From Fasciolopsis buskii (lineage: Eukaryota > Platyhelminthes > Trematoda > Plagiorchiida > Fasciolidae): a stretch of DNA of 64,000 nucleotides. Positions within the stretch are counted from its first letter, which is position 1, and each line of letters starts with the position of its first letter. Shown here piece by piece: positions 49,650-62,327 of this stretch. The notes beneath the pieces were generated by a model. It saw only the letters and a program-made list of their open reading frames with translations, was not told the DNA's origin and did no database searches. The translations under genes were made by a program, and so were the position numbers. The stretch is taken from the NCBI GenBank assembly GCA_008360955.1, contig LUCM01000317.1, forward strand, positions 134,517 to 198,516, read 5' to 3'.

Positions 49650-51433
49650 ACGGTCTGCTGATCTTCATCCCATGATTTTGCACCTATCCGTTACCGATTT
49701 GCACGGTCAATGGTCGCTGGCATATAGCAATCAACCCCAATTGATAGATGAATTATCCGCAAGTAGCCTAAGCACGCGAGGGCTTTGGACACTACCTATA
49801 GAGCCAATCTCAACAAATGCATAGAGATGCTGGTGTGAACAGTGAGGACACCACAATGCACGCTCCCCGTCAAGATTTCTGCAAAGTCTTTTTCTGTTAG
49901 GATGCTGGGAAAAAACGGAAAAAACGTTTTTTTTATTCTTAACCTCTCTGCTATACCTGTTATGAGGTTCTTATCTGCGCAGATAACTCGTTCACTACAA
50001 GCTGAAATATCACGAAAATAGTCCAATATTCAAAAGGACTCAAAAAGTATATGATCTCACTTTAGAATTTCGATAATTGGGTAAAGACACCCGACATATT
50101 TCTTATTTCGTACTACCACATGGTCGTTCTATCAAACAGGGAATATGTGATAGTCCATTAACATCCTTGTGAAGCTCTTTGCCAAAACTGATTTGTTTGT
50201 AGAGAAGATTAGATTTTTCAAACTTTCTCGACCAGTCCTTTTTTGAACAATTCCTAACAAGCAGAAGTGTTTGAAATATATATGTATATATATGATGTGA
50301 ATTGCATCTGTTCGTTTGTTGTCAACGCCTCAAGATACCCTGCTTCCGGCTCTTTGCCGCTTTAACAACCGAACTGTGAATGCAGTTATTCTACCGGGAA
50401 ATTAAATTGCCATAGCTAAAATACTCGATTACTTACGTGCATTTGAGTGTGGCCAGTCACATCTTATTGTCCCAAAAGTCCAATACAATTTAAAGTTTAA
50501 GAGGCAATAGCAATCTTTACGTTCGGAGCAGAAGCTCACATCAAATCGCGAGTGGTCAGTTATTAATAAGAGTCAAATGGCAATCGTTTACTAAAAGTCA
50601 TCAAGATAGCTCAGTTGAAAAATTTGGAGCGCCCAGTAGATTTCAAAATAAATTCTTTTGCCTTTTCTGAATATAAAACTGCACGTTTTATGTATATAAA
50701 TTGCATATCAAAAAGTGCAGTTACTTACTGCGGGGCGCTGAAATTGTCCAAACAGTATAGTTTATAGTTTTTAAATTGAACGATGACGAAAGACATTTAT
50801 TCCAGTCCGTAACTGCAAACAGGTTCTTATGAACTAAACTGGAGGGTAAAGATTATCTTATGCGGAACAGCTTCGGTGCTGATACATTAAAGGGGATATG
50901 AATAAGATAAATACAGCACGAAAAACAAGTACACAAAACTGACCAGCGTAATCGTGATTCGATTAGGTGTTCCCTGGAGCGTTTCTGTATTCACGGTGAT
51001 ATTGTTTGCGACGAAAGTGAAAGGGACATGTCATCATGATACTGAGGAACTGGTCCTAAACTATCATTCCTTATAACTGCACATTAGGAACGTCGTAAAC
51101 CATCTTAAGAAAGAAAACTGTGTTGGACAAAGCGAAGATGAAAAAACCATGGCACACGTGCTTGTTGTGCCAGTCTGTCAATCCAAGTGATTGGAATCAA
51201 GGACTTCTGTCTCATCTGATTTACTTGACTGGTCAAACCGTTCGTCAGCTACATATTATCGGTAGCCTTCATTTTCCCTCTAGAGATGGAATGAGAAACT
51301 ACTGAATAAAAAAGACAAATGTACACCTTAACATAGTGAGAAAAACTCACATACAGTAATAGTCCAGTTAAAGCAGCATGAAAATTTAAAGAAAAACTGG
51401 GCCAACTGTTGACATTTTCCAAGATGCGCACTA
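49650..51433. other. No gene recognised; small AT repeat
   Basis: Unassigned sequence. A short AT-rich microsatellite (atatatatgtatatatat) lies at about 50276-50295. Nothing else is supported. Confidence 0.55.
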
Positions 51434-51443
51434 CCCCCCCCCC
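51434..51443. repeat. Ten-base C run
   Basis: A poly-C homopolymer, rare in this AT-leaning sequence and prone to sequencing error. Confidence 0.85.
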
Positions 51444-52740
51444 ATAACCAAGTGTGTTTTCGGAACTCACGTCCGTTAGTATTTTATGGCGTCAACGTAA
51501 TCTGACCGTTTCTCATAAACCGGGATCTCATCATTTCCACTCGTGTGGATTTGCCGATAATCGACTTGTTTTTGACGTCCTCGGTCTGTGACGTGACTAG
51601 TTGTCACAGCTTGGATTACAAGGACCCGAAAAGAGAATTGTTGATGTTTCATCATTGTATATCGATTATTTTGCTGTAAATAGTAATGCAGAAATTTTGG
51701 GCCTGATAGTTCGTTTTCGATTGTGTTAATTTGGTCGCTACATGATGAAAAAACTTATGACGGAGGGGCTTACAGAATCATGAAAGCATCCTTATCCGTG
51801 CGCAGAGTTTCACGAACCAATGATTTTTTCTGCACGTAACCGGAACCCCCAAGCTAGTTTGTGATGAAACGCAGTTTGTGGTACTCACTAGTAAAATTGT
51901 AAAAATTAATGCACTCTATTTTCCCAATGATTGAAGTTGTCCGCTCTAGGCAAAACTACTTGAAAACTGGTCTCCACAATGGTTTGTCTAAAAACAGCGA
52001 AAATACATTTTTTTAAAAAGTATTCGGGCCCAACTTATCGTTCTTTTATTTTAACGCTCTACCTTATATTTGGTTTCACGTTGCGTGGATAACCAAATTA
52101 AATTAAACATGTTAATTACTTGACTTTCAATAAATCACAGTCAAATCATTACTTTATCCCACCCTTTCTGTGATGTGCTATTCGTAAGGATATGAACGAT
52201 AATTTAAAATCGAGCCTTTTACACTAGTCTATCTGCTTCATTTATACTCTCTTTAGGGATTTTGCAAAAAAATTCAAAATTTTTCACCTTCCTCTCCTTT
52301 TACTGAATTTGTATTGTTATTCTGTTTCCGACAAAAACGCAAACATGCACACACGAACTTCAGGTTGTCAGTTGCTCTGGTAGTCTAAGTATTGTGTTGC
52401 GTGAATTACACCCACAAGTCACTTTTCAATGTGTTTAGAACGAGGCGGCATTTATTCATGCACTTTAACTATGTGCTGTGCACTATGGGTAGAATGCTTC
52501 CGCATATATCAATACTATCGTAGTAGCCTACGGATAAGACACTCGTTTTTCAGACCTGACGCCATGGTGCGTGTGTTTGTGTATGCGCAATGTCTGCAGA
52601 ACTAAAACGTCGAAACAAAATAAAACGATGGTATCAACAGATTAGTTCGCTGTTCGTTCTTGTTGAAAATCAACTGTAATATCGACTTAGCCTCAGTAGC
52701 CGTATGAATACGTGTGAACATTTTGAACCGTGTTAATACT
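51444..52740. other. No gene recognised
   Basis: Unassigned sequence with no supported feature. Confidence 0.55.
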
Positions 52741-52850
52741 AGCGATAACATCAAAAAGTTATCAAATTCAACGAAGGCAACGACTCCGATGACAAGGCAA
52801 ACAAAAATAACAACGTCAATGACAATAACAACAAGAGCGGTAACAATAAA
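52741..52850. repeat. Decayed AAC/ACA trinucleotide tract
   Basis: Imperfect triplets such as aaaataacaacgtcaatgac and aataacaacaagagcgg. The open frame here (52714-52947) is Thr/Ile/Asn-rich and reflects the repeat. Confidence 0.5.
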
Positions 52851-52898
52851 ACACCGTCATTGGAACAATCAGCGCACATTACGCAACGAAACCATAAG

Positions 52899-53301
52899 TC
52901 ACTTGTTCAGTATATGGAACACCGTAACTGTGAGCCAACCAAAATAGTATCCACTGGCCATCAGTTCCCCTAATTCCATACATCTAATCATCCCTCTTGC
53001 AAAGCGGACCACGACGTGAGGCGAATTATATAGGAACAATGAAAAATTAGGCGACCGAAGGGACAGAACAATAGCAAACGGTTTATGTGACCCACAGAAT
53101 GCAGCCGTTGTCGTAGCTTTTCCCCTCACGGCTGACGGGACAACAGTTGCGTCTATGTAATGAGGTGTTTATGAGTCGTACAACCTGAACGACACGTGAA
53201 AATATTGTGCTGATGTGGGCGCGAAGATTATTAGCCTGTAATTGAGTCAAATACGGCCAGAGAAACGCAGTGCCAAAAACAATGCCGGTAAGCAGTCCCA
53301 T
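52899..53301 (-). pseudogene. Possible frameshifted small membrane protein or exon
   Basis: Minus strand. An ATG at 53301 opens 72 codons with a hydrophobic start, MGLLTGIVFGTAFLWPYLTQ, like a signal anchor, ending at 53083. A second frame, 53129-52899, is open for 76 codons and also looks protein-like (near its end GELMASGYYFGWLTVTVF). The two overlap by 47 bases in different frames, so one frameshift or a small intron would separate them. A plausible donor TCAG|GTTGTA lies within the first part. No family is recognised. Each part alone is within chance length. Confidence 0.22.
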
Positions 53302-55792
53302 TTTTCCGATCGGTGTATGTAGTTAAAAACGCGAAATTTTCACTAGCCAATTTGCTGTGAGGAAGAACGGGGATTTCGAAAATACTCCAGCCATGCGATC
53401 TGAATTCTGAACACTGGGCTTAAGTATACTGGGACGATTAAGCATTACGTCTGTGTAAACTGCTGCGACAATACAATCCTTATGTCATTCAATCCGGCCA
53501 TTCGAAAGAGTTAGAAATTCAAAATCGTGTTCAGATGGAACAGCTTCTGCTGAGTTACGACAGTGAAACTTAGGATGGAAACTGCAGGTAAAGCCAGATC
53601 CAACTCGTTAGTTTTTTCATGTTACCTCAAAATCACAGGGTTTATACTCCGACTGGGCGGCAGCTGAGTTGCAGTTTTAAACAAAATATGACAGTTTTTT
53701 GATTTGAGTACAAGCCGATTACTGTTATACTTTGATCCCATCTCTTTGGACGGACAAAAGGTATGCAGTTTATTCGTCAACTAGGGGACGGTGATGCAAC
53801 CAGAAGACGAGTTGGCGACTTGCCACATTCATAAATGGATGAACAGAAAAAATCCATGGATGCAGATTTTCAACATTGATGTTTCTCCTATAGTTCTCAC
53901 GAATAAATGATGCGTGGAATTCAGTAATTCCAAACGTTATTACTTTTCTGAAGTTCACGTTTTTCATTGTTTTAATTTCGGAAAAATGAACATCAGTTCA
54001 CGTTATTTTTTGTCCATTTTCTATCAGAAACTGTGGATTTGGAAGACCACTTCAACAGTTTCAGGCACGGTGCTTCCCACCTCAAAGTGAGGTCAGTAAA
54101 GTGAAATACTAATTGGACAAGGCTTTAAATTCGTCGGGCTTTGCTATTTTCTTTTGATGTTAATGAACGATAGGTTAACTGCGTTCATCTAACCTCTTCC
54201 CCTCCAAACCAGCATTTCCGATGGCATCACGTTTGAGTAGATGCCAAATGGATTGCTTGCAAATTTTCTACGTTTATAGTTGGTGAATACCAAGCAATCC
54301 TCGATCAATTAATCTCGGTTTTATTGGTGTCTGTGAGTTTTCAAATATGAATTTGAAAATCGGGCAGGATGTAAACAAATTCCTTTAGATGGAAAACATC
54401 GAAGCAACAATTTCGAATGGATATCGAATTATCGTAAATGACCGAAGGATTGGTTTTGTAGAATTAACTAAAATCAGCTTGTTTAACCATATTTCGCGGA
54501 GGATTAAAGTTGTTCTGTGAACACTGTCTGAACGAATCCGTGGTACGCATGACGTGTTGTCTTTGAATAGATTTTTGGAGAAGCTGTGACGGTGATACAG
54601 TAGCACTTTATTCCATTTCAACATACTGTTTATTTTGGCATCGCAATGAGTGCGATTTACAAATCAAAAACCAGTCCCAATTTCAGGTCGCACGCACAAG
54701 TTAAGGAGCAGAATGAAAAAGTGTAATAAAAATTTTGAAGTGACACCGAGAGTTAAGGTTGGCCTGGAGGAAAAACCAATTCTGATTTCTGGTGTTCGTC
54801 GTCTGACGCCATATGAAGAGATGCGCTCAATTTGGAGGCTGGAAGGTACCATTCTATGTCAAAATGTAACCAGATATCTAATTAATTAGCTCTTTTAGTT
54901 AGTTATGAAAATCAGGTGTCTCTTCTCGGGCAGTGTGGTTTAATGCAGCATAATTTAAAAGTTAGAACTTATAAAATGATTTTGTGAAGTGAGAAAAACA
55001 TCTATTCTTTCGGCTGTTTTTTTGTTTTACAGCTTATCCCATATAGGATCAAATTTACCGTGGACTACAGTTCTTTAAAACAAAACGGATAACGATTTTC
55101 AACGAATTAGTGTACGAACTAAAAATTTTAATATAACCAATCGCCCTGGCGACAAACTTGATGCTTCATGTCAATACATTGAGGTGAATCACCTTCGGAA
55201 CCAAAAAGTCCAAATTTCTTAGGCCGTCGCGTTCATTCAATTAACGAGAGATTTGCCCAAAGTAAACTCAATTATTGAATCGAGTAGCGATCTCGTTTGC
55301 CCAATGTTTCATGGGTCACGCGGTTAATTGCTTCAAGTGTGCCAGTATAATCAAAGTGGACGTTGACAGTAAACAGGCCCGTCAGTTGCATTGCCGTTGA
55401 CCCCAGAAAAATAACCCCAAACAAAAAACATTCGGCCATAAATGGAAATTGTTCATGCCTAGCACCAAAGTGCTCGCTCCGTGTCAGCTTAAATTCGCAG
55501 ATAAATAAGCATAATAGTAATAAGTCCTTCCCTAGGTGTTATTATCCATGCTGGGATTAGCATTTCACGGAGCCTGTGTAATTAAGTTTCCTTCTCCACT
55601 GGTTTTGGGTGCACACCTAAAAGATTTTACCCATATCTTATTTAGTTATCAATTCAGTGGACGTAGATGTTCAACAACAGGGTAGATAATACTGATGACA
55701 CCGAGTTGTCGATTACCGTATCATTCTGCTGTGGGTCAAACTTGTCAACAGACGCACAATGATAAATCTTCGATTGCATGGCCCATATAATT
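53302..55792. other. No gene recognised
   Basis: Unassigned sequence. Opposed frames overlap at 54650-54889, typical of chance openness. Confidence 0.55.
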
Positions 55793-55920
55793 GTATATAT
55801 ATATATATGCATGTATATAGCAGGATAGAGTTTAGCAGGTAGCTCAGGTTCAACAGGACTTATTGGTATGTTCACTGAGCTGGGCAAAAGTTCCATCACC
55901 AGCCGAGGCGACATCATCAG
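55793..55920 (-). repeat. SINE/LINE 3'-tail-like element with terminal microsatellite
   Basis: On the minus strand CTGATGATG (55920-55912), then a TCGCC/GGTGA stem with a six-base loop, then TGGAAC (to 55890). It is followed by a 70-bp tail that ends in a (TA)n/(TATG)n microsatellite (55819-55793). This hammerhead-like hairpin plus microsatellite end is a common 3' architecture of invertebrate SINEs and LINEs. The core lacks a proper GAAA, so it is not expected to be active. The 5' part of the element is not recognised. Confidence 0.4.
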
Positions 55921-55951
55921 TGCTATGATATTGCAGTAACTAGACAGACAA

Positions 55952-55975
55952 ATATCATATATGTATATATGTATG
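55952..55975. repeat. AT-rich microsatellite
   Basis: aaatatcatatatgtatata and onward, similar in make-up to the tract at 55.8 kb, which lies about 130 bp away. Confidence 0.7.
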
Positions 55976-56345
55976 CACAGAAATATATCTCAAAACTATT
56001 TACCTTAAGAACCTGCATTAGCGAGGACTTTCAGCGGGTTTATTTACGGTAAATTCACTGGTAGTGATACATGTGTTATTGCCTACAGTTGCCCGTAAGT
56101 GAAATGTCCAACGTGACCAGTTTTCACTAAGTTAATCACGGAATTCAGAGGATTTAGCTTTCAAAGCTGATTAAAACGAGTCAGTTTCACGGAACGCAGT
56201 TCTTTTGCCGAAAGAGTTGGTCTTACCGCCACGTCTCCCAAACAAGGATTGCAAAACAATCGGCTGGAATATCGTACATTGTAGGTTTTCGCTGAACGAA
56301 AAGTTACCGGTTGGTTGAATGATCACAAACTGTGGGGTTCTTGAC
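55976..56345. other. No gene recognised
   Basis: Unassigned sequence. A minus-strand AAAG|GTAAGT donor-like site lies at 56350-56344, preceded by a 34-base segment with an acceptor-like attcag. It is too short to call. Confidence 0.45.
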
Positions 56346-56957
56346 TTACCTTTACTAACGAACACCAAAACCGTGGTATTTTACTGAATTTCCAAGAATA
56401 TCCTTCCCAATTCACATATCCACGACAAATATTCTCGGTCATCCACTGAGTTTTTAAAGTATGGGTGCTTTGATTTGGCCCAAGAATTAAGTCCTACACC
56501 AACTAACAGTTAGACTTTCTACCACAGTAGAATGAGGATTTTTAATCAAAATATGTTGTGCTGCATTTGAAAGAGAAGAGAAAGGATAATATTTACTGCG
56601 GACAATTTTTTCCATTCACCAAACACCTGCGTCTAATTATGTTTGTTCTAAACAGCATGGGACAGACATGGGGTCTTGAGACTGTGATTTTGCTTCTGGA
56701 CTTGCTTTTGGCAAATTCTTTGGTTATATTTGATCGGTTTTTCCCAGTTAGTGTTTTTTGTCATAGCCCTCAGTTCACTCACCATTCTATGTAGCCCGCT
56801 CGCAAAAACTTTTGTTTCAGATCCGTTTCGAAACTGCTACCTAACTGGCTTATTCAGGTCCCGTTTGCGATAATGTTATACGCTGTCCATTTTGCGAAGA
56901 CAATCGTTCACATTCCAAAGTGCATTGCTTACTTATTCTATCTGTGAGAACACTTAC

Positions 56958-57131
56958 ATCTGACAGTTTTTCAGACAGTGACATATCCGTGCCCGGTTCC
57001 AAATATTTTTCGACATTATTCCGAAATAATGTGGGAAAAGGCATCATGTGCGAAAACCCCAAACAGTGCTGATTGAATTGAGCTAAAGAATGCATGACGT
57101 GATCTTCATCCCATGCAAAGATCAACATCTT
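56958..57131 (-). CDS. Exon-like open segment, minus strand
   Basis: On the minus strand an acceptor-like gtgcaaacag ends at 57132. The next 174 bases are exactly 58 open codons in phase 0, ending at the donor-like GAT|GTAAGT (GT at 56957-56956). The translation includes FAWDEDHVMHSLAQFNQHCL and later FRNNVEKYLEPGTDMSLSEK, which is well mixed and protein-like. Without splicing the same frame stays open to 56850. No domain is recognised. This is one of the better-bordered exon candidates, but it lies within 200 bp of a plus-strand candidate, and at most one may be real. Confidence 0.3.
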
Positions 57132-57316
57132 CTGTTTGCACGCGACATGTGAATGATCACACTAACGGGTTGGAGGATAAAATCCCGTTGATGGTCCTAG
57201 TAATTAAAGATAAAGTTTAATAATCCACTGGTCTGTTGCATGCGCACTCCAAGTAAGCTCAACCTCGGCAACAAGCTTCCACAGGCAAACCTTATTTTTT
57301 GTTGCTTATTTTCCAG

Positions 57317-57509
57317 CCACAATGCCCGCTGCTTTTCTTTATCTCATTCACCAGCAAGTCCTTATCAGCCGGCTATCTTGGATGACTTATTCTTGTCACA
57401 CAGATCAACACGAATTCATGATCACTATGATGATTTGTTATACGACATCCTAATTGGCTTCACTATTCAAAACCGTTGGAGCACTATACAGACATTTTAT
57501 TTTTGTTAG
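57317..57509 (+). CDS. Exon-like open segment, plus strand, possible terminal exon
   Basis: A strong acceptor-like gttgcttattttccag ends at 57316. The following frame is open for 63 codons to a TAG at 57507-57509, with a hydrophilic, protein-like translation (SLSHSPASPYQPAILDDLFL, then RIHDHYDDLLYDILIGF). No AATAAA is obvious just after the stop. The frame is also open upstream to 57240. No family is recognised. Confidence 0.28.
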
Positions 57510-57804
57510 GAATAATCATTCGTTTATAATTACTGTGGTTGCCATCCCAATGTAAGCGACGATGGATAGATGCTGAATAGTGAAGAACTTAAGTTCAGTG
57601 AACTGTTGAAAAACTGCAAAAAAACGATTGCAAGTTAAAAGATCCGAAACCATTTTCGTAGCCTCTCTTTAACAGCTCGACCGTAATGCAAAACAATTTC
57701 GCAGGTTTCTTATGTCTTTGCATCGTTCGCTAAGAAAGCCACAATGTATATCATTTTCAGGGATGGCGTTTGATTCAACTGAGGGCCACTAAATCCGGAC
57801 CCTG

Positions 57805-57872
57805 AACGACACTGCGAGGATTTGAACTCGCACTTTTCAGGCGGAAATACCACGGTGACCACTCTCTGACAG
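57805..57872 (-). repeat. tRNA-derived SINE-like remnant
   Basis: On the minus strand GTGGTCACCGTGGTA (57862-57848) is an A-box/D-arm-like block. GCGAGTTCAAATCCTCGC (57831-57814) is an excellent B box closed by a five-pair T stem. Spacing is tRNA-like. The acceptor stem is missing. The sequence after the head (GGTCCGGATTTAGTGG) may be the SINE body. A 125-codon open frame on the same strand (58087-57710) runs through it and is therefore not called. Confidence 0.55.
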
Positions 57873-57879
57873 TGAAATT

Positions 57880-60540
57880 TATCATACTGTGAAGTACTAT
57901 TCCTCACTCGTTGACACGATATGCGATGCTTGGAACAGGTGAAAGTACCCAGATGGTGAAAACCGGTAGAAGGCTGGAAACGTTTGTTGTGAGACATGTA
58001 CTGTGGAAGATTATGCTCTATGGATATTTCGCTTTGTGCGTTCCCTCGGACTATTAAAAGTGGATCGTAACTTCTGAACATTTCCATATCTAATCAGCAT
58101 AAAGCGACCCTTGTAAACCCAGTTTTGTTATTACCATGATCGACGAACTACGAAGGTTTTCCCGAACTATGGTAGGTTTAGAGCTCAAAACAGAAACAAC
58201 TAGATAATCATTGATTATTCCCACTACTTTGAACAGATTCGTTCATGTACGATGGTCTGTCCGAACTAGTAAGACCAAAACTTGTGAATGATCCCGGCTG
58301 AATGAATTTTTGTCCTTCTCTATCAACCTAGAGATCACTCAAACTGCATTCCCTTTGAAGTTGTTCCTCAAATGTGGTTGGGGTAGCTAAATTGAGGAGT
58401 TTACTTCCGTGTGCAGCTTTGTTTGCACGCAAAAGTAAAAACGTTCCAAAAGCCAGAAAACCAGTCAAATTTCGATTGCATTCGCAGTTTTTATAAAAAC
58501 TAACTCGTTTCGAAACCGGAACTGTGCAATTTTCATCACAGATTCATTAGAACCGGTCGAAAAGTATTAACACTATCAGCCTAATGCGTGACTAATTGGT
58601 TCCGGGTTCACAAATAACATGCACAAGAATGTCTCACTGGAAGAATCGTGGGGTATAACGTTTTATTCCTGCAACTTTGAATGATTTTAGAGGAAACTAA
58701 AAGAGAGCAAAATATAACAACGGCGGTTCATCCAAACTGTTATTTAACCTGAAGTATATATCCAGTTATTAGAGTTGCGAAATCAAGCGAGCTGTCTTAC
58801 TGATCCTAACGTCCTCACACGTTGCCTTTCAGTCCCCTTGCAGTTGCAAGCGGAGCGCGCCTTGACTCAATGAGTGTCAGAACACACGCACGAAAATGGC
58901 TGTCAAATCGATGACGCAATACTTTGTGACCTCGGCTACTGAAGCGAAATCTCCGACCTCTTCAATCGCAAAGCACCTAGTCGTATACTTGTTCTAAGTG
59001 AGACTGTGTTCATAAATGTCATCTAGTTGATTCTTCGCGAAGAGAACTAGAATTAACATGAATCGATGCCAGAGCCTGCTGACAGAACATCGTTCCCGGT
59101 TCCAATGCACATGCTATAGATGGTTGTGTTGGAAGCACCGGGTTACAAAGTGTGAAATTAGCCGGTCACCCTAATTAAGTCCCTTCACGGTGTGAACTCA
59201 AACATATTAATCGAAAATTCAGCCGGGTATTATTATCCAGCCCAGTGAAAGTAGTCACGAATTGTCGGCACCATGCGCGGTTCTAGTCACTAACAACAGT
59301 CGAGTTTGTTAAACTGCCTTCTGCTTTATACACAATATTGTTTCGTACATCCTAAACGACTGTGGCAATTTTATTCGGAACAAAATACCAAACTTATGAC
59401 TTTTGAGGTTGGACAGATTTGCCAGAGGCATGGCGGGTAGACCCGTTTCTCGATTTTAGTTTGGGCAGCTCTCCCTTTCCTCCAAGTTGTTTCAGAGCAG
59501 CTATAGACAACAACGTCTAGCAATAGGAAGTTGTAAACTTAAACCGTGTATGTGTCAGGAACTTTGCACACATTATAAATATGCTGTTTGTAAGCATTTA
59601 AACTCCTCGGTTAAATGGAATTCGAAATACAACAAAAGAATTTACTTTCCATCAACTACGATATCTGGTATTATCGAGGTTTTCACCGTTATCATTTCCA
59701 TTCTCTTTTCTAGTTTCTAATTTATACACTTCCATGAAACCTCCTACCAGACGAATTTTACTAGGTACTGAACCGATAGAACCTGTATGAAGAACAGCAA
59801 TGCTCCTGCCCAAGTAAGTTGCTGGTCTTTTTTCTTCAGAAACGCCTTCATCCCATGTGTATGGTTTGTCATTTGGAAGTCCTGTTCAGATTGAAACTCA
59901 AAAATGGTTCAGAACAAATGCAACTGGATTTTATCACCGTCTGTATGACATAGAATCACTGCCTAGTTGGCCAACTCTAGACACTTAGACAGAAATAAAT
60001 TTCGCCCGACGAGGAGGTCTCTGAAACGGTCAAGGAGGGCGAATGTGAACTCACCCTGCTTTGCCAAATTGCATAAAGTCAAGTGCTATTGATAACCTGA
60101 ACCATTTATTCATTATGAAGCTTGCCCTGATAGGTTGTGGGTGAACGAAGTTGCTTGAGCAGTTCAGTGAATCACAAGTTGATATATTCTTCCTCTGGCA
60201 AGAATTCCGTTCAAATTTAGTCCACTAGAAATTGCTGCATACTCTTCCGGTCCAATTTATGTGAAACCACAGGTTTACTATGCTGTTCATTCTGCATGAC
60301 TAGGTTTACGCCTGATTACTGGAAGATGTGTCCATTTTCCGCACAGTTGCTTACCACTAGCAGTAAACGTTATTAGCGCCTATTGGTGATAACTTCTTCC
60401 CGGATGCCAAAATATGTCTTGATGATCGTGGTCCATCACAGTCAATTACAGAGCACTTGATCATCTTCGGCTAAATGGTTGCTTTACTTCGTCCACTGAA
60501 TTATGCTCATGAATACCTAACTCAGAGTTGCAGTCGCTGA
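57880..60540. other. No gene recognised
   Basis: About 2.7 kb of unassigned sequence with no supported feature. Confidence 0.55.
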
Positions 60541-60864
60541 GTGAAACCCTATGATCTCCATCGTATAATCCATTTTTTGTTCCGATTATATGCCGACGCG
60601 AATAACTTACTCACGAATTCGATAGCTGCATTTCCTCCTCACTTCACGTTCGTGGCTTATTCGCTGAAGAAATGTTTTGCGCGTCCCACATTGGCGATTA
60701 AGAAGAGTGAGAAAAACTTGAACATCTCGCTTTATAGTCACCTAATAATCAGCGACTTATTATCTTCGCAAATGTTTTTGTCTGAGCGAGGTAGTTGCCC
60801 TATGCCCAGTGAACTACGGTTATTGGTTGATTGTCTCGCTTATTCTTCTTCTAGACAAATCTAG
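60541..60864 (+). CDS. Unassigned open frame
   Basis: One hundred and seven codons open from a GTG (just after an in-frame TGA) to a TAG at 60862-60864. The translation is varied, with two amphipathic-looking stretches (SLYSHLIISDLLSSQMFL and PSELRLLVDCLAYSSSR) that could be helices, and uses C/G third positions more than its surroundings. There is no ATG near the start, no clear donor, and no recognisable family. Within chance length, so low confidence. Confidence 0.2.
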   Translation: MKPYDLHRIIHFLFRLYADANNLLTNSIAAFPPHFTFVAYSLKKCFARPTLAIKKSEKNLNISLYSHLIISDLLSSQMFLSERGSCPMPSELRLLVDCLAYSSSRQI

Positions 60865-62327
60865 CCATACGAAGACATCTAGTGTGTAGAACTTCGTAGT
60901 TAATTTTCTCTCATCCATTAAAGTTGTCGCCCTCTCGTACTGCGTATTGGCAACACAGACACGTATTATACCAAACTATTTGCCGTTTATCAACGAAGGT
61001 GCACAATTTTGTAAAGCGAAATGAAATTGGATGTGAGTAAGACCACATCCCTGAAAATCCGTAGTAAATTATGTGGGTTCCCAAGATAACCATTTCAGCT
61101 GGCCGTACTTTTCCACATATATACATCTTTGGGTGCAGCACTACTGCATGCCACGTATCTGGCTGTCTACAGTAACAGAGTATCAAATGGGTTGAAAGAT
61201 GTGTCGAAAATCTTCGGAAGATTTTATTCCCGGCACTGCTGAATAAAATTTCTAGAGGGTACTATTAATGCAGCAGTCAGATAAAGCAGATGAGATTGTG
61301 AAGAAGAAGTCGGTATGCCGACCTTGATGACAAATATTGACGGGGAGACAAAACAAACAATGGATACTTCTCTCCGGATAAAATATATCAGACTGGCAAA
61401 CTGATGAACAAACCATACTGATAAGGTAGATAGACTGAAACGGAATTATTATATATGCTGCCTGTAGTTTTGATATCAGAGTCAAGGCAGATCAGAAGGA
61501 AACCATCAGGTCCCGTGATGTACATGATGTGACGAAGTTGACCTTGATGTATCATTGTTCCAAAGCACCAAGTGAGACGGAACCAGAAGTGGAAACACGC
61601 GAGATAAATCAAGCCAATTTTGGTCGAAGCCGAAGACGCTTCCACAACAAGTGAACAGATCACTGGAGTAAAATGAAAGGTTTTAGGGTTCATTCCATCC
61701 CGCAGCTTCTCTCTTTACCTGTAGAAGGCCAATATCGTCAAGCTGCACTACTAGTTGAACATCAAAACGCAATGGAAAATAGTTATTCTATCAAGATGCT
61801 TCATCATTCGACGTCATACACCATTTTACTTCTTCAAGAAATTTTAATGCCTAACTTCTTCATTCAATCATTCTTACCACAAAATAAACATATCCACACG
61901 ATTCACACCTAGAAATCACTGGTTAAGATGAGAATCCAGTGACAACCGTAAAGCAATAACTTGTCATATTAATTATTAAGAAGGCACTTTGCCTGATTCT
62001 AGCAGACCCACGTGCGCATCATCGTAGTGTAAACGACTTCTCTATCCCCTGGATTTGAAGACAAACAAAGTGCAGTGGTACGCTTAGTATTCTCAAAATT
62101 AATTGTTCACGTGATCTTGAACTGTATGTAATTCAAAATCATACTTTTGTACTGCAGCACCACTTGAATTAGATCTACAGGAGATAACGAATAATTTAGT
62201 TGTTACTCAATAAAATGTAGCCTCTAGCATTACATCTTTAATAATGCGGTAGGCCTAATACCAGGATGAAAAATCAGGTCATATAAATTACTGGCTGAGT
62301 ACGTGAGTTTCTGAAGAAGTGAAATAG
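60865..62327. other. No gene recognised
   Basis: Unassigned sequence. Short frames on both strands between 60911 and 61912 lack support. Confidence 0.5.

Noticed and set aside
55300..55380. A-box-like gggtcacgcggttaattgc
   Set aside because: No B box at tRNA-like spacing could be found.
57710..58087. 125-codon minus-strand open frame
   Set aside because: It runs straight through a tRNA-derived SINE head, so the openness is not evidence of a gene.
60788..60802. Let-7-like gaggtagttg
   Set aside because: It matches only ten bases, lacks the rest of the mature sequence and has no hairpin precursor.
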